Assembly (NCBI GenBank): GCA_017480225.1
Contig: JAFVBB010000015.1
Location: 38,853 to 102,852 of the forward strand
Direction: 5' to 3'
Origin: Bacteroidales bacterium
GTDB lineage: Bacteria > Bacteroidota > Bacteroidia > Bacteroidales > P3
Length of the DNA: 64,000 bases
This document shows positions 57,797-64,000 of this stretch, one piece after another. A program made the translations under genes and the position numbers. How positions within the stretch are numbered: the stretch's first letter is position 1; each line of letters opens with the position of its first letter. The notes below the pieces were generated by a model, which saw nothing but the letters and a program-made list of their open reading frames with translations, was not told the origin of the DNA and ran no database searches.

Positions 57797-57910
57797 CCGT
57801 CTGTTCTTCGATTGTTCTCCGATTGTTCTTCGATTGTTCTTCGATTTAATATCGGAGAACAATCGGAGAACAATCGAAGAACAATCGGAGAACAATCGAA
57901 GAACAGACGG
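57797..57910 (-). repeat. family A 11-bp-unit inverted-repeat element, copy 5 (114 bp), reversed orientation
   Basis: Ends CCGTCT / AGACGG. Four left units, centre TTAAT, five right units. The GTGTTGACA flank is on the left as its complement (TGTCAACACC), the opposite of copies 1, 2 and 4, and the right flank GGCCCTGGCATTGCC matches the complement of the left flank of copy 2 (GGCAATACCAAGGCC). So the element has distinguishable ends and this copy is inverted. It lies downstream of manA. Confidence 0.92.
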
Positions 57911-57950
57911 CCCTGGCATTGCCCCTGGGGCTCGGCAGCAGGGGTCGGTG

Positions 57951-57996
57951 CATAAAATAAGCGCCCGCCCTCAGGCCATGGCCTGAGGGCGGGCGC
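57951..57996 (-). terminator. manA terminator, perfect 36-bp palindrome
   Basis: 57961-57996 is a perfect palindrome: GCGCCCGCCCTCAGGCCA followed by its exact complement. On the minus strand it is followed by TTATTTTATG, a weak T-rich tail. It begins 16 nt after the manA stop. Confidence 0.7.
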
Positions 57997-58012
57997 AAGG
58001 CGGGCGCGCAGG

Positions 58013-59065
58013 CTATGCCTCGCCGCCGTTCCAGCTGGCCAGCCAGCCGCCGTCGCGCTGCGGGGCGTCGTTCCAGCCGTGGGTGTCGATGCTGACCTCG
58101 AGCAGCTTGGCGCGACCCTCGCAGAAGAGATCCACGCTCTCTGCCACGGCGGGCACCAGCACGCACTCGCCCGCGTGCATGGGCACCACGGTGTCCATGC
58201 TCTTCACAGCCGCCAGCCCCTCTACACAGAGGTAGACCACAAAAGAGTCGACGTCGGCCAGGCTCTTGCGCATGGGTGTGTCGAAGTCGACAAGGCGAGT
58301 GGTGAAGTATGGGCAGTCCTCGAGGGTCACGGTCTGGTTGAGGCGCGGTGTGTAGCGGGTTGAGGCGCGCTGCCCCGTGGCGCGGAAGTCGATGGCGTCC
58401 ATGGCCGCGTCGGTGTGCAGCTGGCGCGGGTGGCCGTCCTTGTCGACACGTCCCCAGTCGTAGATGCGGTAGGTGCAGTCCGACGACTGCTGTATCTCGG
58501 CCACCATCAGTCCGGCACCGAGCGCGTGCACGCGTCCGGCAGGTATGAAGTACACGTCGCCGGGCGCCGGGCACTCGGCGTGGAGGAGGCTCTCCAGTGT
58601 GCCCCCGGCCAGCGCCGCGCGGTAGTCGTCGGGCGTGGTGTCGCGGCAGAAGCCGCTGATCAGGCGCGAGCCTTCGTCGGCCTGCATGACGTACCACATC
58701 TCGGTCTTGCCGCGCGCCATGCCGCGCCGCTGCGCCAGGTCGTCGTCGGGGTGCACCTGTATCGAGAGGTCCTGCGCGGCGTCGATTATCTTGAACAGCA
58801 GCGGGAACTCGGTGCCGAAGCGGTTGTATACCTTCTCGCCCACGAGGTCGCCCATGTAGACCTCGACCAGCTCGTTGAGCGTGTTCTCGGCCAGAAAGCC
58901 GTCGGCCACGACGCTTTCGTGCCCCTCGACGCCCGAGAGCGCCCACAGCTCGCCGCAGTTGGGCAGCGGGGCATAGTCGAAGCCCATGCCCGCCAGGCGG
59001 TTGCCGCCCCAGATGACGTTCTTGTAGAGCGGCAGGAACTTAAGCGGATAGAGTTTTGACTGCAT
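58013..59065 (-). CDS. manA: mannose-6-phosphate isomerase, class I
   Basis: 350 aa from ATG at 59063-59065 (MQSKLYPLKFLPLYKNVIWG). Motifs are WGGNRLAGM, GELWALSGVEGHESVVADG, LSIQVHPDDDLAQRRG (zinc-binding Gln/His), GKTEMWYVMQA, GDVYFIPAGRVHALGAG (zinc ligand His and catalytic region), and QQSSDCTYRIYDWGRVDKDG. It interconverts mannose-6-P and fructose-6-P. Slightly shorter than enterobacterial ManA but typical of Bacteroidota. Its first base overlaps the stop of the small lipoprotein gene, so the two are co-transcribed. Confidence 0.95.
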   Translation of the reverse strand: MQSKLYPLKFLPLYKNVIWGGNRLAGMGFDYAPLPNCGELWALSGVEGHESVVADGFLAENTLNELVEVYMGDLVGEKVYNRFGTEFPLLFKIIDAAQDLSIQVHPDDDLAQRRGMARGKTEMWYVMQADEGSRLISGFCRDTTPDDYRAALAGGTLESLLHAECPAPGDVYFIPAGRVHALGAGLMVAEIQQSSDCTYRIYDWGRVDKDGHPRQLHTDAAMDAIDFRATGQRASTRYTPRLNQTVTLEDCPYFTTRLVDFDTPMRKSLADVDSFVVYLCVEGLAAVKSMDTVVPMHAGECVLVPAVAESVDLFCEGRAKLLEVSIDTHGWNDAPQRDGGWLASWNGGEA

Positions 59066-59289
59066 CAGTAGGTACGTGTGGTGTGGCGGTTTTTCTTGTT
59101 GGTGCCGCGCACTTTGATGTTCGATTTCACTTTTGAGCCCTTGTTGCTTTGGTGGCGCTCGTAGAGCACCTCCTGCTTGTTGGCCGGGCTGCTCTTCCTC
59201 TCCGACGCGCAGCCGGCCGCCATGCAGCAGGGCAGCAGCAGGGCCGCCGCTATCAGCACTGGCGCCATTCGTTTGGTCATGCGTTTCAT
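59065..59289 (-). CDS. small basic lipoprotein
   Basis: 74 aa from the ATG at 59287-59289 (MKRMTKRMAPVLIAAALLLP); an ATG eight codons earlier is possible. The lipobox candidate is in CCMAAGCASERK, cleavage before the last Cys of that stretch. The mature peptide is strongly basic (KGSKVKSNIKVRGTNKKNRH). No family. It ends within the manA start codon (1-nt overlap) and has the promoter used by both genes. Confidence 0.65.
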   Translation of the reverse strand: MKRMTKRMAPVLIAAALLLPCCMAAGCASERKSSPANKQEVLYERHQSNKGSKVKSNIKVRGTNKKNRHTTRTY

Positions 59290-59377
59290 ATCGCGGTTGT
59301 GTTGTGTTGTCATTTCGCTTCCGGCCGCCGCCTTCCACCGACGCGCGGCCGCAAAACTGCCGTCCAGTTTGCGGCTG

Positions 59378-59385
59378 CAAAGTTA
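59378..59385 (-). promoter_or_regulatory. promoter of the small lipoprotein-manA unit (-7 box)
   Basis: Minus-strand TAACTTTG, 88 nt before the ATG at 59289; no clear -33 box. Confidence 0.5.
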
Positions 59386-59667
59386 CGACAAAAAAACATT
59401 CTGACGAAGAAAAACTTGCATCCTGTGCAATTTCCGCAAGCGCCAAAAGAAGCCAGTATGGCGTAAAGCCTCTTGGAAATTCATAAAACCACAGGCCATT
59501 CCGCTCTTGTGTATGTCATGCAGGCGAAGACCTTGACCACAAATCATTTTTTGACAGAAGTATTGCCAAGGCCAAAGACCAACCATCCAATAAAGAAGCT
59601 GTTATGCGTAGAGAAACATTGCAAAGAAAATCATGTATGGCAAGGCCATTGCGCCGTATAAATCAGT
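59386..59667. other. intergenic, no gene seen; left edge of accessory region
   Basis: About 280 bp of lower G+C than the preceding genes. Open frames are short on both strands. In the frame of the membrane protein at 59668, a 20-codon hydrophobic run continues past its stop (DLYGAMALPYMIFFAMFLYA), which may mean the gene was once longer; this is weak evidence. Confidence 0.4.
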
Positions 59668-60270
59668 TCAAATCTCCTTCTTGCCGGGGATTGGGCAGAA
59701 GGCAGACAACGTCTCGAAGCGCTGCCAAAGGTCGACCAACACTTGCTCGCGGTCGTCGGCACGATAGGAGCGCGCCAGCAGGTCGTCTTGCAGGATATTG
59801 GTGATGCGGGCGAAAGTGGATACCATCGCGGCGCCGTCGCGGAAGTCCTTAATGTTGTCTATCTCGGTGAGCATCATACGCAAGTGACTGTCGTCGAGGT
59901 AAAATATCAGCGAGCTGAATATCTCAGTGCGCAAAGCAAGGAAGTCGTTGCACGACACCTGGTCGTCCTCCAACAGCTTGTACATCTTGGTCACAAAGCG
60001 CGAGTAGACCACCACCTTGCTCTCGTAGATCTTGATGCTTTTCTCCTTCGCCTCCTCGGTGGCGCGTTGGCCGTGCATCAGTACCATGGTGACCACCGCC
60101 ACTACAATGGCGCCCGTGCAGGCGGCGAAGATCTGCGACCACAACTCCGGTATCCTCCATATCCCTATGGCGTTGGTCAACGCCAAGAACCCCATCACCA
60201 GCGCCAGCACCAACCCAACAGCCAGCGGCCAAAACAGATTGCCTTGTTTCATCATGCTATTTGTTGTCAT
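59668..60270 (-). CDS. membrane protein of unknown function
   Basis: 200 aa. Two N-terminal membrane helices (about 12-32, FWPLAVGLVLALVMGFLALT; about 45-66, SQIFAACTGAIVVAVVTMVL) are followed by a cytoplasmic helical domain: RATEEAKEKSIKIYESKVVV and ARITNILQDDLLARSYRADD. No catalytic motif is visible. The layout (two TM plus a helical EAKEKSIKIYESK-type segment) resembles the N-terminus of longer Bacteroidales proteins I have seen near restriction genes, so it could be a truncated member; that is uncertain. Start could also be Met6 or Met7. Confidence 0.6.
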   Translation of the reverse strand: MTTNSMMKQGNLFWPLAVGLVLALVMGFLALTNAIGIWRIPELWSQIFAACTGAIVVAVVTMVLMHGQRATEEAKEKSIKIYESKVVVYSRFVTKMYKLLEDDQVSCNDFLALRTEIFSSLIFYLDDSHLRMMLTEIDNIKDFRDGAAMVSTFARITNILQDDLLARSYRADDREQVLVDLWQRFETLSAFCPIPGKKEI

Positions 60271-60515
60271 ATTGTCCGTAGGTAGGCTGTATCACAGCCA
60301 TAATGTAACATATTGTCTTGTTGTATGCCTCGGTAACGGCAGTTGGGGGGCAATTATTGCAGTTGGTGTTGGGGGAAGCTGTTTAGGGCGACTACGTGAT
60401 AATGTTTAGCATGGCAAGAGAGAAGCATGGCCTTGCAAATCCACACAGGCAGAAATGCTTGTTTATCGCGAGCGATTCCTTATTACACAGAATTGGATTT
60501 ATAAACAAATATGAT
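60271..60515. other. intergenic region upstream of the restriction-like gene
   Basis: No gene. At 60399-60413 GATAATGTTTAGCAT matches 63208-63222 at 14 of 15 positions; in the second place it is the start of a minus-strand gene, here the frame closes after five codons. Confidence 0.4.
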
Positions 60516-60544
60516 GCCAAATTTTCGTATCTTCGCAATTTGGC
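60516..60544 (+). promoter_or_regulatory. promoter of the restriction-like gene, flanked by an inverted repeat
   Basis: The -7-like box TATCTTCG (60529-60536) is bracketed by GCCAAATT (60516-60523) and AATTTGGC (60537-60544), a perfect 8-bp inverted repeat with a 13-bp spacer. A repressor bound there would block the promoter. The core ATTTTCGTATCTTCGC is nearly the same as the DUF262 gene promoter. Confidence 0.6.
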
Positions 60545-60622
60545 GGGCATAAATAAACAGACGGCAAGGCATTAATACTAAAACTCTTAAGCAACCATTC
60601 AGATAGAAAAACAGAACAAAAT

Positions 60623-61807
60623 ATGGCAAAAAAATATAATAGAATTATGCTCGGACAGGGCGGTATGTATGCCGACCTGTGCCGAAAAGAAGGGTTCATC
60701 GGGGTTGACTTCCTTGGAGATATTGATTTGACGGACCGACTGACGGATACGTGGAAGGAATTCAACAAGCAATATATCCCCGTTTGGATGGAGCTGCATC
60801 CCGACAGGAGCAAGACGGCCGCAGGCCTTGCTTGTGGCAACCTGTGGACGGTGTGCAAAGGATTGCAGATTGGAGATATGGTGCTTACGCCCAATGGAAG
60901 AGGGGAATACTATGTGGGCAGACTGGACGGTGCATACTATTTTGTCCCTGGGGCACCTCTCCCCCACCGCCGCAAGGTGATATGGATGGATGTGACTATC
61001 GGCCGAGCGAAGATGTCGGACAAGCTACGCCACGCGACTGGCTCTATCGGGACGTGCTGCGATGTGTCGGGATATGCCTATGAGATAGAGCACCTTATGG
61101 CGGGCGGCGAGGTGAGCGCCGAGGTGAGCGCCGAGGCTCAACCCGGCATAGTGGCGCAGCAATTTCACGAGCGCGACCTGCATAAGTTGCTATGCACATC
61201 CCTCAGAGCCAAAGGTATCTTTGCCAAGACCATATTCCACGAAAGGACATTCAAAAAGGCCGATGCCACCTCGGTATGGGTGCACCCGGACATTGTGGGG
61301 GTGGAGATAGAACGATTTGAGAACGAGACAACGCTGTCTATCCTAAAAGCCGTGGAGCCGAGCGAGATTGTAAAGATATACTCGTTTGAACTGAAACGGA
61401 GTATCGATTCGGACAATCAGCTGAAGCAGTATTTCTTCCAGGCTCTGTCCAATAGCAGTTGGGCTAATTATGGCTACCTGGTGGCATACGAAATATCGGA
61501 AAGTCTGCACGAAGAGATGAGTCGATTGAATGAGGCATTCGGCATTGGTATCATCAAGATGGACGCAAGGGAGATGCAAGTGCTATTCCCCGCACGCGAA
61601 AGGAAGCTAGACTACAACGCCATTGAAAAGCTGAATAGTATCAATCCCGACTTCAAGGAGTTTATAGCGCACGTAGCGAAGATTATCACAGCCTCAAGGG
61701 ATTGGTTCGCTCCAGCCAAACTATCGTTAGAAAAAGTATGCGACGAGATACTGCAGAATGATGAAGCAATAGAGGCATACTGCAAGGGACACAATATTCC
61801 ATTCTGA
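60623..61807 (+). CDS. probable restriction endonuclease-like protein (modified-base type, D...ExK nuclease)
   Basis: 394 aa. The N-terminal half (IMLGQGGMYADLCRKEGFIG; LACGNLWTVCKGLQIGDMVL; EYYVGRLDGAYYFVPGAPLP) looks like the PUA/EVE-like DNA-reading domain found in Mrr/McrBC-type proteins. After a short linker with a tandem repeat (GEVSAEVSAEA) the C-terminal half has HERDLHKLLCTSLRAKGIFA, HPDIVGVEIERF and IYSFELKRSIDSDNQLKQYF: Asp223 ... Glu256-x-Lys258, a PD-(D/E)xK nuclease signature. It probably cuts foreign DNA, possibly modified DNA. It stands alone with a strong, possibly repressible promoter at the start of the accessory region. Confidence 0.7.
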   Translation: MAKKYNRIMLGQGGMYADLCRKEGFIGVDFLGDIDLTDRLTDTWKEFNKQYIPVWMELHPDRSKTAAGLACGNLWTVCKGLQIGDMVLTPNGRGEYYVGRLDGAYYFVPGAPLPHRRKVIWMDVTIGRAKMSDKLRHATGSIGTCCDVSGYAYEIEHLMAGGEVSAEVSAEAQPGIVAQQFHERDLHKLLCTSLRAKGIFAKTIFHERTFKKADATSVWVHPDIVGVEIERFENETTLSILKAVEPSEIVKIYSFELKRSIDSDNQLKQYFFQALSNSSWANYGYLVAYEISESLHEEMSRLNEAFGIGIIKMDAREMQVLFPARERKLDYNAIEKLNSINPDFKEFIAHVAKIITASRDWFAPAKLSLEKVCDEILQNDEAIEAYCKGHNIPF

Positions 61808-61818
61808 AGATAAGTAAC

Positions 61819-61992
61819 ATGAACAATATAGGACGCTATAGCCACATTATTGATGCTGTTTGTAATGGGGACAAATCCAGGTTGCTTGTTCGCAAGATGA
61901 TACCTATCCTTGCAGACTGGGCAAAAAGGCATCTGCCGCAGTCGCTACAACTACAGGGGGAACTGCTTCTAATACAGCTGGCGCACATGTAA
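61819..61992 (+). pseudogene. probable 5' remnant of an accessory gene (57 aa)
   Basis: It starts 11 bp after the restriction-like gene. MNNIGRYSHIIDAVCNGDKS followed by RLLVRKMIPILADWAKRHLP reads like a normal folded N-terminus, then the frame degrades into a low-complexity tail and stops. From 61925 an alternative frame stays open to TAA at about 62020 (KKASAAVATTTGGTASNTAG). I read this as a truncated or frameshifted gene; it could instead be a genuine small protein. Confidence 0.4.
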
Positions 61993-62027
61993 CAAAAAAA
62001 TCAGTAAATACAAAATAAAAGTAAATA

Positions 62028-62582
62028 ATGACTTTCAGTTGGAAGGAATATTTAGTTTGTGAGATAGTTGAGACATCTGTATTTTCAATTTTGATTCTGA
62101 TTTTGTACCTCGCATTCACTCTCTCTCCGTGGATTTTAATATTACTTTTTGCCCTATGGTATAGTGTGGTTTGTGATTTAAAAATCAAAAAAACAGATGT
62201 AATAATAAACACATCTGGTATAATGATAGACGACAAATGTATCAAATGGGATAATGTCAATGATGTCCACATAAACACATTTCGAGGCTCCATGGCTAGA
62301 AAATTGGTGATTATGACGAAGAATAGCTGTACTCATGAGTTCTGTTTTTTCCCCAGATTAGTCGAAAAGAGCAGCCTGATGGTAGACTACAATATTAGGA
62401 AATTATCTGAAAATCGTATCATTCCACAAGCATGTTTTTGGGTTAGATACTTTGACTATCCGATATGTAAATTTGTTATTAAGTTTGTTATTAAAAGTGG
62501 AGAGGGGAATCAATTCAAGACGGACGGGGGAAGTCAAAATCCACATGTTCACGACAAAAACCACACGGATAAAAAAAGTTAA
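62028..62582 (+). CDS. A+T-rich membrane protein with PH-like domain, unknown function
   Basis: 184 aa. Two closely spaced N-terminal membrane segments (IVETSVFSILILILYLAFTL; PWILILLFALWYSVV) are followed by a strand-rich region that resembles a bacterial PH-like (YdbT/YcxB-type) domain: KKTDVIINTSGIMIDDKCIK, WDNVNDVHINTFRGSMARKL. The C-terminal tail is polar and His-rich (QNPHVHDKNHTDKKS). Base composition is far more A+T-rich than the housekeeping genes, consistent with recent transfer. No partner identified. Confidence 0.6.
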   Translation: MTFSWKEYLVCEIVETSVFSILILILYLAFTLSPWILILLFALWYSVVCDLKIKKTDVIINTSGIMIDDKCIKWDNVNDVHINTFRGSMARKLVIMTKNSCTHEFCFFPRLVEKSSLMVDYNIRKLSENRIIPQACFWVRYFDYPICKFVIKFVIKSGEGNQFKTDGGSQNPHVHDKNHTDKKS

Positions 62583-62612
62583 TGTACATTACAGAGTAAA
62601 GTCTAATGAATA

Positions 62613-62939
62613 ATGGATGTATATTGGACAAATATTGAATATAGAATTATAGATGTTTATAAGAACAACATCTACACACGAGGAATGGTATATGCATTTG
62701 TAAAATCTAAAGATGCCATATCTGCGTTAAACAAAATTGTTAAATCCCATCAATTCAAGGACAAGAAGATAATTAAATGCGAATTTGTATGTCCATATAA
62801 TCCTGCTGTAGAAAAATGGGCAGAGAGTGTTGAATTTGGCACTTCTGAAGAGACAACTGCGCATTACAGAGAGTTATACACTGTAGCCTTGCACAGTAGA
62901 CTTCCTGTGTTTGATTATTTTGGGGAATACAAGAGATAA
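62613..62939 (+). CDS. small protein of unknown function
   Basis: 108 aa, A+T-rich. YWTNIEYRIIDVYKNNIYTR then GMVYAFVKSKDAISALNKIV suggests a small alpha/beta fold, ending LHSRLPVFDYFGEYKR. There is no signal peptide and no membrane helix. Spacing to the previous gene is 30 bp. Its size and setting would fit an immunity-type or accessory protein, but nothing in the sequence proves that. Confidence 0.55.
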   Translation: MDVYWTNIEYRIIDVYKNNIYTRGMVYAFVKSKDAISALNKIVKSHQFKDKKIIKCEFVCPYNPAVEKWAESVEFGTSEETTAHYRELYTVALHSRLPVFDYFGEYKR

Positions 62940-62973
62940 TCAAAAGACAAGGCGGTGAAGAAACTGCCAATGA

Positions 62974-63222
62974 TTATGTGCTGAAAAATGCCGCCGTGAG
63001 ACGGAACTGCCTCGCGGCGGCAGGGGACTGGCACAAATGCTCACCGAGGAACAGGAAGAGAAGCTGCTGTTGCTCTGGCGAGAAGCGGTGAATGGTGTGG
63101 TGGTCGTAGCCCGTGGCTTGTAAGGTAGCCAAGAGCGGGGCATTGCAGGTGATCTGCTTGGAGAGGAACCTGGCATCTGGGAAGTAAGCCATTGCTAATT
63201 GGCTCTTGAAAATGTTTAGCAT
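62974..63222 (-). CDS. possible DUF4248-like small protein
   Basis: 82 aa, divergent from the DUF262 gene. The first 63 residues (MLNIFKSQLAMAYFPDARFL; APLLATLQATGYDHHTIHRF; SPEQQQLLFLFLGEHL) have the pattern K-S-x-L-A-x-x-Y-F-P ... L-G-Y/GYD ... P-x-Q that I associate with the DUF4248 family of Bacteroidota. The last ~20 residues are not conserved-looking. No -7 box was found upstream. It could be a decayed copy. Confidence 0.45.
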   Translation of the reverse strand: MLNIFKSQLAMAYFPDARFLSKQITCNAPLLATLQATGYDHHTIHRFSPEQQQLLFLFLGEHLCQSPAAARQFRLTAAFFST

Positions 63223-63258
63223 TCCTACTTTCGCATTTATTGGATATATTTTTAAATA

Positions 63259-63291
63259 TGCGGTTTAATTTTCGTATCTTTGCGGTCTAAT
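63259..63291 (+). promoter_or_regulatory. promoter of the DUF262 gene, flanked by a direct repeat
   Basis: The -7 box TATCTTTG (63275-63282) lies between TGCGGTTTAAT (63259-63269) and TGCGGTCTAAT (63281-63291), which match at 10 of 11 positions and start 22 bp apart, two helical turns. The core ATTTTCGTATCTTTGC differs at one base from the promoter of the restriction-like gene. Confidence 0.6.
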
Positions 63292-63343
63292 ATATAGGAA
63301 TGAACAAATGATAAAACATTAATCATTAAACGTTTAAGCAATC

Positions 63344-64000
63344 ATGGCCTCTGAAAAGAAAATAGATCCATCGCTAAAACTGATAAGCGAATACCTGCAT
63401 CTTGCAGATGATACCATATTTGTCATCCCAGAATATCAGAGAGCCTATAAGTGGGAACATGATGTGCAGTGTGATAAATTGTGGGAGGACGTAAATGCGT
63501 ATATGCAGGAAGACGGGAAAGATCCTTATTTCTTTGGAACTGTTATAATAGATGCCTCAAAAGATGGGGAACTTCGTTTGATTGACGGACAACAGCGTAC
63601 AACCACCTTTGTATTGCTGATGAAGGCCTTATTGGTGAGGATTGAGGAAGTGATACCACAAATGGCAGAGGACGAAGAATCGAGGGGAATAAAGGAGGAT
63701 CTTGATAAGTATCGCAGGATTATCATCGAATGCTTGTACAAGAAAGACGATGAGGATGATGTCCGTGAAGTGATAAGGAATTGGGCAAGTGTACAGAATA
63801 TCGAATACATAAAGAATAATTCGATTAACGAGGAACCAAAATACAAAGACGATATTACAAAGATACTGCAAGGACGGACTTTTGATGATATTGAGTGCAA
63901 TGTACATAGAATTCCTCGCAGACAAAAAGATAATAAATACACTAATTTCTTTCGAAACTTTAAATTCTTTTATCATCGTATATCCAGCGATTTAAAAGAC
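63344..64000 (+). CDS. DUF262 (GmrS-type) restriction protein, N-terminal part
   Basis: 219 codons are seen and the gene continues past the window; ATG at 63344-63346. The DUF262 motifs are IPEYQRAYKW (28-37) and LIDGQQRTTTFVLLMKALL, with DGQQR at 81-85, the nucleotide-binding/hydrolysis motif of the ParB/Srx-like domain in GmrSD and BrxU type IV restriction proteins. FFGTVIIDASKDGELRLIDG lies between them. Full family members run to 500-700 aa and often add a C-terminal DUF1524 HNH nuclease, which would lie outside the window. It shares its promoter style with the gene at 60623. Confidence 0.85.
   Translation, partial: MASEKKIDPSLKLISEYLHLADDTIFVIPEYQRAYKWEHDVQCDKLWEDVNAYMQEDGKDPYFFGTVIIDASKDGELRLIDGQQRTTTFVLLMKALLVRIEEVIPQMAEDEESRGIKEDLDKYRRIIIECLYKKDDEDDVREVIRNWASVQNIEYIKNNSINEEPKYKDDITKILQGRTFDDIECNVHRIPRRQKDNKYTNFFRNFKFFYHRISSDLKD

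Overview
The window looks like a chromosomal contig from a G+C-rich member of the Bacteroidota, most likely order Bacteroidales. Three things support this. Most promoters carry the Bacteroidota -7 box TAnnTTTG, often with a TTTG -33 box about 20 nt upstream, and clear Shine-Dalgarno sites are scarce. The gene complement includes a Bacteroidetes-type RNA polymerase omega protein, a GSCFA protein and the bamD-rpoZ-coaBC order. Two giant surface proteins end in type B sorting domains of the type IX secretion system (T9SS). Genus cannot be settled from the sequence alone.

Layout. 1-12 kb is housekeeping: menA (partial), aspS, tRNA-Cys, ettA, a lipoprotein with a flavin-reductase fold, rpsF-rpsR-rplI, six clustered tRNAs, mutS, an unknown secreted protein and panB. 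12-22 kb holds a small membrane protein divergent from a LuxR-type regulator (with a striking operator between them), then a minus-strand bamD-rpoZ-coaBC-lytic transglycosylase-uvrA operon, a thioesterase and a two-component system. 22-39 kb is taken up by two paralogous giant T9SS cargo proteins (2732 and 2925 aa) that read straight into the two-component genes. 39-44.4 kb is a plus-strand operon: outer-membrane barrel, DUF853 ATPase, M16 peptidase, voltage-gated-type ion channel. 44.9-47.5 kb is an oxidative-stress operon: ferritin-like protein, glutathione peroxidase, OhrR-like MarR regulator, radical SAM enzyme. 47.5-59.3 kb returns to minus-strand genes: an exo/endonuclease-phosphatase, an EF-hand membrane protein, ddl, GSCFA protein, dnaE, a lipoprotein, manA and a small lipoprotein.

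From about 59.4 kb the sequence becomes gene-poor, more A+T-rich and accessory in character: an unknown membrane protein, a probable type IV-like restriction protein with a D...ExK nuclease motif, fragmentary and unknown A+T-rich genes, and the start of a DUF262/GmrSD-type gene that runs off the end. The restriction-like gene and the DUF262 gene share a related promoter and leader, which suggests common control of a defence island.

The most unusual feature is a family of intergenic inverted-repeat elements built from an 11-bp unit (GTTCTTCGATT / GTTCTCCGATT). There are five copies of 103 or 114 bp, differing by exactly one unit, each with four units in the left arm, a 5-nt A+T-only or nearly A+T-only centre, four or five inverted units in the right arm, and GACGG-type ends. 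Two more elements of a second family (unit near CAACTCCTACT) use the same 11-bp register, and one of them contains a unit close to the first family, so the two look related. I could not match either to a described element.
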